A DNA stretch of 64,000 bases from Verrucomicrobiota bacterium (GCA_016235555.1 JACRKC010000027.1:21691-85690), one strand, 5' to 3'. Counted from the stretch's first letter, positions 51,439-60,430 are shown. Program-made: numbers and translations. The notes: generated by a model from the sequence alone, not told the origin.

Positions 51439-52707
51439 ATGACCAACCGCTTCTACACCGCGTTCGACAGCGAGACGTTCGGCGTCGCGCGCAAGACCGA
51501 CTATCGCAACGCGTTTCAGATCGACCGCGACCGGATCATCCACGCGCACACGTTCCGCAAGCTCCAGTCGAAGACGCAGGTCTTCCTTTCCGGCGAATAC
51601 GATTTCTACCGCACGCGGCTCACGCACTCGATGGAGGTCGCGCAGATCGGGCGCTCGATCTGTCACTTTCTGCGCACGCTGGGCGGACCGATGCGCGACG
51701 ATTTCCATCTCGACAGCGATCTCGTGGAGGCCGTCTGCCTCGCGCACGACCTCGGGCACCCGCCGTTCGGGCACTCGGGCGAGCGCACGCTGCAGGAACT
51801 GATGCTCCCGTGGGGCGGTTTCGAGGGCAACGCGCAGACGCTCCACCTCCTCACCGCCACGATGTATCAGCAGGAGACCGGCGTGCGTGGCATGGTGCCG
51901 ACGCGGGCGCTGCTTGATGGCGTGCTCAAATACAAGAAACTCTTCCGCGAGTTTCCCGCGCCGCCCAACAACCATTTTCTTTACGATCCGCAGGAGGCGG
52001 TGCGCGGCTTCGTGTTTGGCGGCGCCACGATCCCCGCCGATCTCCATGCCGGCGAGAAGCTCAACGCCTTCAAGAGCGTGGAGTGCCAGATCATGGATTG
52101 GGCGGACGACGCGGCCTACTCGCTCAACGACATTGTCGACGGCGTGAAGGCCGGCTTCCTCACGATCGAGCGCATAGAGCGCTGGGCGGCCGGCGAGGGC
52201 GTCGACGCGCCGCGTCAGCAACTGCTCGACGAACTCTTCGACGCGATCCGCGCCGACAATCTCGAGAAGGTGTTTTCGCAGCGCATCGGTGCGTGCATCA
52301 AGGGTTGCCGCCTGCGTGAGCGGATGAATTTCATGTCGGCGCGCACGAATCGCTACCGCTACGAACTCGTGGTGTCGCCCGCGGCGGAGCGCGGCGTGCT
52401 GTTCTTCAAAAAGATGGCCAACGACATCATCTTCGAGAGTCCGCAGCTCCAGCAGATGGAGCACAAGGCGCGGAAAGTGATGTTCGCGCTGTGGGATTCG
52501 TGCTGGACCAACTACGTCGCGAAAGGCCCGCGCGTGATCAACATCCTGCCGCCCCGCGTCGGCCGCCTGATCGAGGCCGAGTCGACCGAGGCCGGCAAGG
52601 CGCGGCAAATCAGCGACTGGCTCGCCGGCCTGACCGACGGGATGATCGTGCACACCTACCGCCGGCTGTTCGACCCGGAGTTCGGGAGCTTGCGGGATTT
52701 GAGCTGA
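51439..52707 (+). CDS. dgt: Deoxyguanosinetriphosphate triphosphohydrolase-like (HD domain)
   Basis: 422 residues from ATG 51439. HD-domain metal motifs: FRTRLTHSMEVAQIGRSI with His, the HD pair in CLAHDLGHPPFGHSGER, and the later Asp in DWADDAAYSLNDIVDG. N-terminal YRNAFQIDRDRIIHAHTFRK is typical. Hydrolyses dNTPs to nucleosides and triphosphate, balancing dNTP pools; the family can also restrict phage. Followed convergently by a toxin-antitoxin pair. Confidence 0.92.
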   Translation: MTNRFYTAFDSETFGVARKTDYRNAFQIDRDRIIHAHTFRKLQSKTQVFLSGEYDFYRTRLTHSMEVAQIGRSICHFLRTLGGPMRDDFHLDSDLVEAVCLAHDLGHPPFGHSGERTLQELMLPWGGFEGNAQTLHLLTATMYQQETGVRGMVPTRALLDGVLKYKKLFREFPAPPNNHFLYDPQEAVRGFVFGGATIPADLHAGEKLNAFKSVECQIMDWADDAAYSLNDIVDGVKAGFLTIERIERWAAGEGVDAPRQQLLDELFDAIRADNLEKVFSQRIGACIKGCRLRERMNFMSARTNRYRYELVVSPAAERGVLFFKKMANDIIFESPQLQQMEHKARKVMFALWDSCWTNYVAKGPRVINILPPRVGRLIEAESTEAGKARQISDWLAGLTDGMIVHTYRRLFDPEFGSLRDLS

Positions 52708-52743
52708 GAACCGGTGGCGGCGTGACCGCGTCGAAGATGGTGA

Positions 52744-53226
52744 TCATTTTTCCTCGCCGGCGAGCCGCAGAGCCTCGCGCACGAGTTGATCGCTCAGCCA
52801 GAAATCCATCGCTTTCAATCGGGCGAGTGGTTCCGCCAGCGACGAGATAAGCTGGCGTCGCTTGGCTTCGAGTAGAATGCCGATGACGCCGGTGATGCGC
52901 AGTCCGAGTCGCTGCGCAATTTTCCGTCCGCGTGCTTCGTCGATCAACAAGAGGTCGGCCGAAAGTTCACGGGCGAGCCGGATGGCATCGGCTTCGCCGC
53001 GATCCAGGGATTCTATCTCCGGAATGGTGGAGGTCGGCGCGGGTCCTGCATGACGTTTCAGCCACGCGGGCGGAACCGGCATGGTAATGGCATGAGTCGC
53101 AGCAAGGAAAACCTCCTGCCACACCGCGTCGGGAACTTGCACCTCGCCGTAGGGTTGAGGAAGCAGCGGCCACGCTTCCAGCCGGTGGAGGACGATGAGC
53201 GCCGAAGAATCTCCGACGACGATCAC
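52744..53226 (-). CDS. PIN-like DUF3368 toxin
   Basis: 160 residues. PIN-domain acidic residues: GDSSALIVLHRL (Asp near the N-terminus), LDRGEADAIRLA and LLLIDEARGRKIAQRLGLRI. DUF3368 proteins are the toxin partner of UPF0175 antitoxins in type II modules; PIN domains cleave RNA. Overlaps its upstream antitoxin gene by ATGA. Confidence 0.9.
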   Translation of the reverse strand: MIVVGDSSALIVLHRLEAWPLLPQPYGEVQVPDAVWQEVFLAATHAITMPVPPAWLKRHAGPAPTSTIPEIESLDRGEADAIRLARELSADLLLIDEARGRKIAQRLGLRITGVIGILLEAKRRQLISSLAEPLARLKAMDFWLSDQLVREALRLAGEEK

Positions 53227-53468
53227 AGCCGACCCAGCGCCTGAAGGTTGGCCACGTCACCAGCGAGGTCGGCCGAGTTATAGGCCACAGGAAGTCCGCG
53301 CCGCTCGAGTTCGACGGCAAATACAGCCATGGAGACACCGGCCAGTTCACTCGCATCGCCGAAAGTGAGGCGCTCAGCTTGATAGAGCCAGATCGCCAGC
53401 GCCAGACGCGCTTCGGCCGAGGTGAGGCGCGCGGAAGCGACGGATTTCTCGGGCAGTTCGAGCATCAT
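53223..53468 (-). CDS. UPF0175-family antitoxin
   Basis: 81 residues. A UPF0175-type helix-turn-helix protein: TSAEARLALAIWLYQAERLT, FGDASELAGVSMAVFAVELE and the C-terminal GLPVAYNSADLAGDVANL that would contact the toxin. First gene of the pair and coupled by ATGA to the DUF3368 toxin. Probably represses its own promoter, as is usual for such antitoxins. Confidence 0.88.
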   Translation of the reverse strand: MMLELPEKSVASARLTSAEARLALAIWLYQAERLTFGDASELAGVSMAVFAVELERRGLPVAYNSADLAGDVANLQALGRL

Positions 53469-53536
53469 GGCGCGGCAATGTGCGCCTCCTTGTCAACGTA
53501 GTCAACGCCGCGGAGGCGGCCGGCTCAGGGCAACGC

Positions 53537-56500
53537 TCACGGCTTCGCCGCCGCGAGTTTTTCCGCCTCGGCCGGGGTGATCGTGAAGCCGGGGGCGACG
53601 GAGCGGGTCGCGCGGTTGGAGAGGAACCAGCGGCCCCATTCGACATACGGCGCGTCGTCGGGCAACGCGGCGAGCGTGCGACGGATGTCGGCGATCTTGC
53701 CGAACAGGTGCGCGGCGCTTTCGAAGGCGCCATCGGCGTTCACCGTCTTGCCCGCGCAGATGGCGGCGAGGTCCAGCAGCCACGCCGGCGTGGTCGCGCC
53801 CGCGGGCAGCGGCGGCGGCACGGACCAGAGATGATAGGTAGTCCCGTTCGCGGTCCGCGTCTGCACGAAGCGGCCGTCGGGGCTGAACTCGGCGACCGTG
53901 ATGCCCGCGCCCCCATGCGGCAGCGGCTCGATGGCCGGCAGCCCGCTGCGCGCATCCCACACCCGGGCGAGGCCGTCGTTCGACGCGGTCACGAGCCACC
54001 CGCCGTCCGCCGAGAAGCGCAGCGACGCGTATCTGGCCGCGCGGTTCTCCAGCGGCTCGCCGATCGGAGCGCCGGTGTCGCGCTGCCACACGCGCGCCAC
54101 CCCATCGGCCGAATACGTGGCGAGGTTGCCATCCGGGGAAAACCGCGCTCCGAGGACGGCGTCGGCGTGCGACATGACCGGCCCGGCCGCGTCGCCCGTG
54201 CGGCTGTCCCAAAACTGCGCTTCGCCCAGATTGTTCGTGGTCGCGATCCTGCGGCCGTCGGGGCTGAACAACAGGACGGGCACCCGCCCGCCCTGTTCGT
54301 CGAAGACCAACACCTCCGCGCCCGTCGCCGTGTCCCACACTTTCCCCACGCCGACGTTCGCGCCCACGGTCACGCGAGTGCCGTCGGGGTTGAGGTTCAC
54401 GCCGGGCGTCAGTCCGCTGCCGGCGGACCGGCTGTTGATCACCGGTCCCACCGGCTGGCCGGTCCGGAGGTGCCAAGTCCGCATGTTGCCACCCTGTCCT
54501 GTGCCAAGATTCCACGCGAGCACCACCCGGTCTCCGCTCGCGCTAAACGCCACGTGGGCGAGCTGCGTCGGGGAGTCGACGAGCGGCACGATCGGCTCGA
54601 CTTTGCCGTCGCCCAGCCACCACGCCTGCCACGCGCCGGCCACCGTCGGCACCACCATCACTTTGAAATCGTTCCGCACTCCCGGGCCGAGGGTTGCACC
54701 CGACCCCGTCGTCGTTGCCGCGCCGAGGATGGGCTCGGGAAACGCGAAGCCGCCGGCGACTTCGCGACCCGAAGCCACGTCCATCACCCGCGCGCGATCG
54801 CCCAGCATCCAGAGCATCCGGCCGGAGGAGCCGGGCAGGAAGGGCAGCGGCATCCACGGCGCCGCCCGCGGCAACGCCAGTGATTGGGCCCGCCCCTGGC
54901 CGATCCGGAAACGATACACGGCGCCCTCGCGCGTGCCCATGACGACCTGCGTGCGGTTGGGCGACAGGGCCGCGGTCGGCGCGGTGCGTTGTTGCAGGGC
55001 GGGCTCGGCGACCAACTGGCCGGTGGCCACATCCCAGACGCGGACAAATCCGTCGCTGGCGGTGGTCACGAGCACGCGGCCGTCGGCGCTGAACTCCGCA
55101 CTGCTGACGCTGCCATCGTGTCTCAACGGCGGCACCCGCGCCGCGCCGGTGGCGAGATCCCAGAGGTCGAGCGAACCGAGGTTGCGCCACGTGGCTAGGG
55201 TCTGGCGGTCCGGCGAGAAATTCATCCGCGCACTGTCCCCGCGGCCGCTGGGTCCGGCCGCGGCGATGCGGGCGATGCGGACGCCGGTCCGGGCATCCCA
55301 CAGGGCGAGCGCGTTGTGCGTGGTTACGATAAACCGGCCGTCCGGGCTGTAGTGCATGCCGCCTCCCGCTGTCCCATAGGTGGCGCCTTCGATGCGCTGG
55401 GCCGGCGCCAGCGGCGCGCCGTCGGGCAACGCGTAGAGCTTCAAGAAAACCGCGTCGTCGTCGGCCTCGCGTTGCACCACCGCCACCTGCCGGCCGTCCG
55501 GACTCGCCCGCCAGAGATGCGCTCCGAACGGGACGCGCAGCGTGACATCGGCGGTGCCTGTTTCCATGTCGCGCAGGCGGACCTCGGTGGAGAAAGAACT
55601 CGTGGCGAGAGACCCGCTGAGGCTGGTATTATCGGTCCACGAGAGCCATTTTTCGGTCCCGATCACGTCGCCCGAATTTCCCGTTGGAATCGGTGCGCCC
55701 ACGGTGCGACCCGTCGCGGCATCGAGCAGGACGGTCGTCCCGTTGGTGAATGACGAAACACTGAAGATGTCCGACACGAAACGACGCAAACCGCCGCTGC
55801 CGGTCCCGCTCCCTCTGCTTCGCGACGAGCTGCGTCCTTCGATTCGGATATCGCGGGCGAGCTGCCCGGCAAGATCGAGGACGCGAATCACTCCGTCCTG
55901 GCAATCCACGAGGTAGAAACGGGGCGTCCGGATCGGCGACGCGCCGACGCCCGGCGGCGAAGGCAACTGCGACCGCTCGATGCCGCCCGACGCCAGATCG
56001 AGCCGGGCGGTCGCGCCGTCTTTCCACAGGACAAAGATGCTCTTTCCGTCGGCGGAAAAATCCGTCCAAAACACCGGCGCCGGGTGGGCCAGCGCGGCGC
56101 CGTCCGGCAGGAGGAAATTGCGCGAGGTGAGCAGCGAGGCGAGGCGGGGCGCGATGGTGGGGTTGTGCGGGTCGCGGCGCGCGGCGCGCAGCAGGTGGGC
56201 GAGGCCGTCGGTGGTCTTGCCCTCCTCCAGCAGGCGCGCGGCGAGGCCGACATCGACGCGGCTGCTGCGCTCCTGGTCGAGCCGGCGCTGCTTCAGGCCG
56301 TAGAGCCCGGCGGCGCCCAGCGCGACGACGACGGCGGCGAGGCCACCGACGAGCCAGCCCAACCGGCGCGTGCGGCGGGCGGCGAGGGCGAGCTCGCGCT
56401 GCTCGTGGGCGCGGGCGGCGGCGAGCGCCTGCTGCTGCTGGCGCACGTCGCGCGAGGCGCGGATGACCTCGGCGAGCACGTCGTGGGTGAGCTCCACGCG

Positions 56501-57703
56501 CTGGATGCCGGCGCGGTCTTCGATGCGGAGGAGGCGGCGGGCGACGAGCGTGTCGATGAGCGGGCGTGTGACGCCCGGCTCCTCGAGTGCGGTCTCGAGC
56601 GCGAGGTTGTCGCGGAAGCCGGACTTCGTGAGCAGGCGGTCCTCGACGAAGGTGCGCATCGGCGCCGGGAGGTCGGCCACGCTGCGGTCGTAGAAATCGG
56701 TGAGGATCTCGCGGCGGTTGCCGGAGACGAGGTCGGCGGTGATCTGCGCCTGGCCGAGGGAGCGGCGGCGCTCGTTGAGCTCGCGGCAGACGACGGAGAG
56801 GAGCGCCGGCTCGACGTTGAGCTCGGCCAGCCGCTCGATCGAGCCGCCGCGCGCGCCGGCGACAAATTCGACAACGGCGGCGGCGACCTCCTCGGTCACG
56901 AGCCCCGCGCCGGGTTTGACGACGGCCGAGAGCGCCTGCGTGCCGGTCATGCGCGCGAGCCTCATGCGGTTCGCCATCAGCGCGGGCATGATGGTCTTCA
57001 TGCCTTCGAGGTCCGGGAGGAAGTCCTCGCGCAGCGTGATGACCACGCGGTAATCGGCGCGGCCGAAATCAAACGCCTCCAGCTCGTCGGCCGACGCGTC
57101 GAGCCGCGCGACGAGTTGTTCGGAGGGCCGGTTCTCGACGAGTTCCGCGAGCTCGGCCATGAACGCGACCGCGCGATCGCGGCGACTGCCCGCCTGCCCT
57201 GAGCCGGTCGAACGGGCGGCGGCACCGAGCGTGAACAGCTCCTCGAACTGATCGAAGACGAGGACAGGGATGATGGGATCGCCGCGGGCGTTGAGCAGCC
57301 GGTCGTCGCGGTGGTGAAACAATTCCCAGAGGGTCTCGCCGGGCTTCGCGATGTTCGGTTTCGTCCACGCGCCCATGCGGGCCGTCTCGGTGAGGACAAG
57401 GGTCTTGATTTGCTCGGTGAGCGGGGCTGCGTCCTCGGCGTGATCGAGGCGAATATAGACGGGGCAGAAACCGATGGCACGCAGCCGCGGGAAAACGCCG
57501 GCTTGGAGGAGGGAGGATTTGCCGAGACCCGACTGGCCGAAGAGGACGACGAGCGCGCGCAGCCGCGCGAGCTGCGTGAGATCGTCGATCTCGTCGTCGC
57601 GGCCGTGGAAGAATGCGCCCTGATCCTCGGTGAACGGCGCGAGGCCCGGCCAGGGATTCTCGCGGTCGATGGTGCCGGCGGACGTTTGAGAAACTTCAGA
57701 CAT
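53537..57703 (-). CDS. nSTAND1 NTPase with WD40 propellers
   Basis: 1388 residues from ATG 57703 (a GTG at 57718 sits in a repeat). Order: nSTAND motif NPWPGLAPFTEDQGAFFHGR, Walker A GQSGLGKS (56-63), Walker B VLVFDQFEE (147-155), sensor VVITLREDFLPDLEG, a helical region (about 280-420), one membrane segment about 448-470 (LGWLVGGLAAVVVALGAAGL), then WD40 repeats to about 1300 (SPDGRRIATTNNLGEAQFWD, SADGGWLVTASNDGLARVWD) and a C-terminal tail with WFLSNRATRSVAP. STAND NTPases sense a ligand and oligomerise. The membrane segment places the propellers on one side of the membrane. The gene is 98 bp downstream of a SIR2-TIR gene. An inserted repeat encodes residues about 164-172. Confidence 0.9.
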   Translation of the reverse strand: MSEVSQTSAGTIDRENPWPGLAPFTEDQGAFFHGRDDEIDDLTQLARLRALVVLFGQSGLGKSSLLQAGVFPRLRAIGFCPVYIRLDHAEDAAPLTEQIKTLVLTETARMGAWTKPNIAKPGETLWELFHHRDDRLLNARGDPIIPVLVFDQFEELFTLGAAARSTGSGQAGSRRDRAVAFMAELAELVENRPSEQLVARLDASADELEAFDFGRADYRVVITLREDFLPDLEGMKTIMPALMANRMRLARMTGTQALSAVVKPGAGLVTEEVAAAVVEFVAGARGGSIERLAELNVEPALLSVVCRELNERRRSLGQAQITADLVSGNRREILTDFYDRSVADLPAPMRTFVEDRLLTKSGFRDNLALETALEEPGVTRPLIDTLVARRLLRIEDRAGIQRVELTHDVLAEVIRASRDVRQQQQALAAARAHEQRELALAARRTRRLGWLVGGLAAVVVALGAAGLYGLKQRRLDQERSSRVDVGLAARLLEEGKTTDGLAHLLRAARRDPHNPTIAPRLASLLTSRNFLLPDGAALAHPAPVFWTDFSADGKSIFVLWKDGATARLDLASGGIERSQLPSPPGVGASPIRTPRFYLVDCQDGVIRVLDLAGQLARDIRIEGRSSSRSRGSGTGSGGLRRFVSDIFSVSSFTNGTTVLLDAATGRTVGAPIPTGNSGDVIGTEKWLSWTDNTSLSGSLATSSFSTEVRLRDMETGTADVTLRVPFGAHLWRASPDGRQVAVVQREADDDAVFLKLYALPDGAPLAPAQRIEGATYGTAGGGMHYSPDGRFIVTTHNALALWDARTGVRIARIAAAGPSGRGDSARMNFSPDRQTLATWRNLGSLDLWDLATGAARVPPLRHDGSVSSAEFSADGRVLVTTASDGFVRVWDVATGQLVAEPALQQRTAPTAALSPNRTQVVMGTREGAVYRFRIGQGRAQSLALPRAAPWMPLPFLPGSSGRMLWMLGDRARVMDVASGREVAGGFAFPEPILGAATTTGSGATLGPGVRNDFKVMVVPTVAGAWQAWWLGDGKVEPIVPLVDSPTQLAHVAFSASGDRVVLAWNLGTGQGGNMRTWHLRTGQPVGPVINSRSAGSGLTPGVNLNPDGTRVTVGANVGVGKVWDTATGAEVLVFDEQGGRVPVLLFSPDGRRIATTNNLGEAQFWDSRTGDAAGPVMSHADAVLGARFSPDGNLATYSADGVARVWQRDTGAPIGEPLENRAARYASLRFSADGGWLVTASNDGLARVWDARSGLPAIEPLPHGGAGITVAEFSPDGRFVQTRTANGTTYHLWSVPPPLPAGATTPAWLLDLAAICAGKTVNADGAFESAAHLFGKIADIRRTLAALPDDAPYVEWGRWFLSNRATRSVAPGFTITPAEAEKLAAAKP
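57189..57217. repeat. GCCTGCCCTGAGC element inside the nSTAND gene
   Basis: CCCGCCTGCCCTGAGCCGGT and the following GAACGGG lie in frame in the NTPase region and are translated as STGSGQAG-like peptide after Walker B. Related copies are at 59073-59118 and 27812-27832. Confidence 0.75.
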
Positions 57704-57712
57704 CGGAGTTTT

Positions 57713-57795
57713 GACCACGGATTACACGGATACCACGGATAGAAATCCCTCTGAGCTGATGTCTTTATCCGTGTTCATCTGTGCAATCCGTGGTG
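57713..57795. repeat. Inverted repeat in the SIR2-TIR/nSTAND spacer
   Basis: GACCACGGATTACACGGAT (57713) pairs with ATCTGTGCAATCCGTGGTGA (to 57796), same family as 23318-23391 and the arms at 46943/47343. It fills most of the 98 bp between the two genes and could form a strong RNA hairpin between the two reading frames. Confidence 0.75.
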
Positions 57796-57801
57796 AAAAA
57801 T

Positions 57802-59271
57802 TCAGGGAGTTTTGCTTCCGAAGATTTCCTTGAGCCGCGTTGCGACTTCCGGTGTGACCAGGCCGCCGGGCAGGCGCGTCCAGTGCGCTTTCAGGAACTG
57901 CTCGGGCACGAGCGCGTCTTTTTCCTGGGTGTCGTCGATGCACACCGGCAGGATAAAACGCGCGCCTGCCACCATGCCTTCGGTGCGGTCGACGGCCCAG
58001 TGCCACTCGCGGCGGAACCAGCCTTCGAGGCGGCGCTGGGTGTTGGCGGAGATGACCGGGATGAAATAGCTGCACCGCGCGATGTTGCCGCGGATTTTCC
58101 GGGCGAAGTCGTCGCCGCTGTCGAGTTGCTGCAGGTCGAACCACGCGTTGATGCCGGCGGCATCGAGCCCGGCCTTGAGTTGCTGCACGGCCGCGAGGTC
58201 TTCGCGCGCGTAGCTGATGAACACGGCGCGGTCCGCCATCTCGCTGCCGGGCGGAACAAAGCGGCCGGGTTCGTCCGCGACGGCGAGCGGTGCGCTGGGA
58301 GACGGGCGCGCGACGGGCCCGCGCCGCGCCATCCAGCGGCGGTGGAGTTCGTCGACAAACGCCGCCGCGCCGCCGGTGAAAAGCCGCGTGCGGCTGCTGA
58401 CCTGTTGCAGGAAGAACACGAGACCCGGCTCGTCCGCGGCGCGCGAGTAGGCGAGCACTTCGCCGACATCGCGCGGATCGGAGAGGCGCCGGCGCTTGGC
58501 GAGTCGCAGGAAGAGGCGCATCAGCCAGTCGGAGAACCCGCCGCCGATGACGAGCAGGTGGTTCAGCTCGAGTTCGTTGAACAGCTTTTGTGGCGTGTAG
58601 TGGGTCGTCTGCAGGGCGCACACGCATTCGAGCACATCCTCGTCGGAGATGACGTAGGTCGGCGACGCGGAGAGCCGGCCCATGAGGTGGTAGACGAGCG
58701 GACGGGAGAGCTTTTCGCGCGACGACGGCAGGTCGACGAGCTTGCTCGGCGTGTAGGCGACGACGTCGGTGGAGCGCACCCCGCCGAAACGGGCGGCGTT
58801 GAGGGCGTCCTCCAGCAGTGAATCGAAGGTCGTGGTGAGGTAGAGATCGAAGTCGGAGATTTCGGCGAGTTTGAGCAGCGCGGGCGGCGGCGCGAAGGTG
58901 GTCTCGCGCATGATGGTGCGGATGCGCGCGTAGAGATCCTCGCGGCGGCCGCGGGCGGAAAGATGGCGCACCACGATGTCGTTGAGGGTGGGTGGTGGCG
59001 CGGACGAATCGAGCGGCTGGTTGAGGCGTGCGGCCAGCGAACGCGCGAGCCACGTGTAGAGGTTTTCCTGACCGGCCTGCCCTGGGCCGGTCTGCGGTGA
59101 GCTTGTCGAACCCGTCGAATGGGCGTCGGTCCGCACGTCGCAGAGTTCGGGGCCGATGATCGGAATCACCCGGCGCTCCTCAATGTAGTTCAGCAAGTCC
59201 TCCCACACGTCGTCGTCAAAGTCGGCGACAGACAGACAACCAGCCGGCGAATCAGCGGCGAGAAGGGACAT
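57802..59271 (-). CDS. SIR2-like / TIR domain fusion protein
   Basis: 489 residues from ATG 59271. N-terminal SIR2_2-like Rossmann domain (about 25-280): RRVIPIIGPEL (34-43), FDLYLTTTFDSLLEDAL (141-157), PLVYHLMGRL with His195 (191-200) and LLVIGGGFSDWL (239-250). The canonical TNxD catalytic Asn is Thr here (TTTFD). C-terminal TIR domain (345 to about 470): AVFISYAREDLAAV, INAWFDLQQLDSGDDF and GWFRREWHWAVD with Glu422 at the usual NADase position. An inserted repeat encodes residues about 50-69. Upstream of and probably co-transcribed with the nSTAND-WD40 gene, so the pair looks like sensor plus NAD-targeting effector (inference). Confidence 0.88.
   Translation of the reverse strand: MSLLAADSPAGCLSVADFDDDVWEDLLNYIEERRVIPIIGPELCDVRTDAHSTGSTSSPQTGPGQAGQENLYTWLARSLAARLNQPLDSSAPPPTLNDIVVRHLSARGRREDLYARIRTIMRETTFAPPPALLKLAEISDFDLYLTTTFDSLLEDALNAARFGGVRSTDVVAYTPSKLVDLPSSREKLSRPLVYHLMGRLSASPTYVISDEDVLECVCALQTTHYTPQKLFNELELNHLLVIGGGFSDWLMRLFLRLAKRRRLSDPRDVGEVLAYSRAADEPGLVFFLQQVSSRTRLFTGGAAAFVDELHRRWMARRGPVARPSPSAPLAVADEPGRFVPPGSEMADRAVFISYAREDLAAVQQLKAGLDAAGINAWFDLQQLDSGDDFARKIRGNIARCSYFIPVISANTQRRLEGWFRREWHWAVDRTEGMVAGARFILPVCIDDTQEKDALVPEQFLKAHWTRLPGGLVTPEVATRLKEIFGSKTP
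59073..59118. repeat. GCCTGCCCTGGGC element inside the SIR2-TIR gene
   Basis: GGCCTGCCCTGGGCCGGT and TGAGCTTGTCGAACCC lie in frame near the N-terminus, giving a Thr/Ser/Gln/Gly-rich loop. It is the same repeat family as in the neighbouring nSTAND gene. Confidence 0.75.
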
Positions 59272-59394
59272 AGGGGCAGCGGGGGGTAGCGGGACGGGAT
59301 TATCCTCAAGGCCAAACACAGCGTGCTCAACGTTTAAGTTGCGAGGGAGCGCGGGGCCGGGGATGGTGGCGAGGTTCAACCGCCTTCGCCGCAT

Positions 59395-59940
59395 ATGAAC
59401 CTCCCGACCAAAGCCGAAGCCCAAGCCCTGCTCGAACAACACGTCCGCGACGACTATCAGCGGCACCATGCGTTGATGGTGGCGACGGCGATGGAGGGGT
59501 ATGCGGGGCGGTTCGGCGGCGGGGCGCAACTGTGGTTCGTCACCGGGCTGCTGCACGACATCGATTTCGAGCAGTTTCCCGGAAAGCACCCGGGGGAGTC
59601 GCTGCGGTGGTTTGCGGAGTGGGGTTACCCGGAGGAACTCATCCATGCGGTGGAGGCGCATGCTTACGGCTACAACGGCTTCACGACGCTTCCGCGCACG
59701 AAGCTCGCGGCGGCGCTGCTCGCGACGGACGAGTTGTGCGGGATTTTCTACGCTTACCGGAAACTCAATCCGGTCCGTTACGCGGAGATGAAGGCCAGCT
59801 CGATCCGGAAGAAGATCAAGGAGCCGGCGTTCGCGGCGAAGGTCGACCGCCGCACGATCTACCTCGGCTGCGAGCACCTCGGGGTATCGGTCGACGACCA
59901 TGTGGCCAATCTGATCGGGTTCTTTGCGCCGCTGGCGTAG
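59395..59940 (+). CDS. HD-domain hydrolase
   Basis: 181 residues. HD-domain motifs: YQRHHALMVATAMEGYA with the first His, LLHDIDFEQFPGKHP with the HD pair, and AVEAHAYGYNG with later His; LAAALLATDELCGIFYAY carries the final Asp. Resembles single-domain metal phosphohydrolases of unknown substrate. Divergent from the SIR2-TIR gene by 123 bp; whether it belongs to that unit is unclear. Confidence 0.88.
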   Translation: MNLPTKAEAQALLEQHVRDDYQRHHALMVATAMEGYAGRFGGGAQLWFVTGLLHDIDFEQFPGKHPGESLRWFAEWGYPEELIHAVEAHAYGYNGFTTLPRTKLAAALLATDELCGIFYAYRKLNPVRYAEMKASSIRKKIKEPAFAAKVDRRTIYLGCEHLGVSVDDHVANLIGFFAPLA

Positions 59941-59962
59941 GCGGATGGGCGGTTCGGTCGTG

Positions 59963-60013
59963 GCGGCCAGCCCCTTCCGCAGACTCAGGGCCGGTGGTGG
60001 AGAGGCTGGCCGC
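59963..60013. repeat. GCGGCCAGCC hairpin
   Basis: GCGGCCAGCC (59963-59972) pairs with GGCTGGCCGC (60004-60013), spaced by 31 bp; directly after the HD gene. Confidence 0.6.
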
Positions 60014-60018
60014 GGGAG

Positions 60019-60224
60019 ATTTGTCATCTAATGAGGCTCGCATAATTGAGTGACACGCGGTGGTTCGGGGAGCGCCCGCGTCCCGCGGGCTGTCCTCGGC
60101 GTCTCGCTGAGGATTTCGGAGGTGCCGGCGAGACGCCGGCACCAGCACCCGAGACGGGTGCGCTCCCCGAACCACCGAACTCTTTGTCACCCTATTTCGC
60201 GAGACTCAGTAATGGATGACAAAT
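60019..60224. mobile_element. MITE-like structured repeat, copy 1
   Basis: 206-bp non-coding palindromic unit. Ends ATTTGTCATC / GATGACAAAT; then TGACA boundaries, long arms GGTTCGGGGAGCGC / GCGCTCCCCGAACC, and three inner hairpins. Copy 2 (63853-64000) is the reverse complement and differs by paired changes within a hairpin. No transposase. Confidence 0.8.
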
Positions 60225-60430
60225 CCGTTTCGGCAGTTCGACTCGCCGACCTCGTCGCCGCTGCGCATCGGTCACCACGATGGGTGGTCTTTCTTCCCTT
60301 CGTCGGACTTTGGGCCAAGCGGCTTGGGGCAACGCGCTTCAACCCAGCCGCACGACGCCACGGGCCGGAGCGACCGTCGCTTTTTCCACGCCCACCGGGA
60401 TACCGCTACGGACGGCCCCAACAGACAGGT
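60225..60430. other. Gene-free stretch inside the repeat patch
   Basis: No gene with recognisable features; several frames are open but show no conserved motif or ribosome site. Confidence 0.4.
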
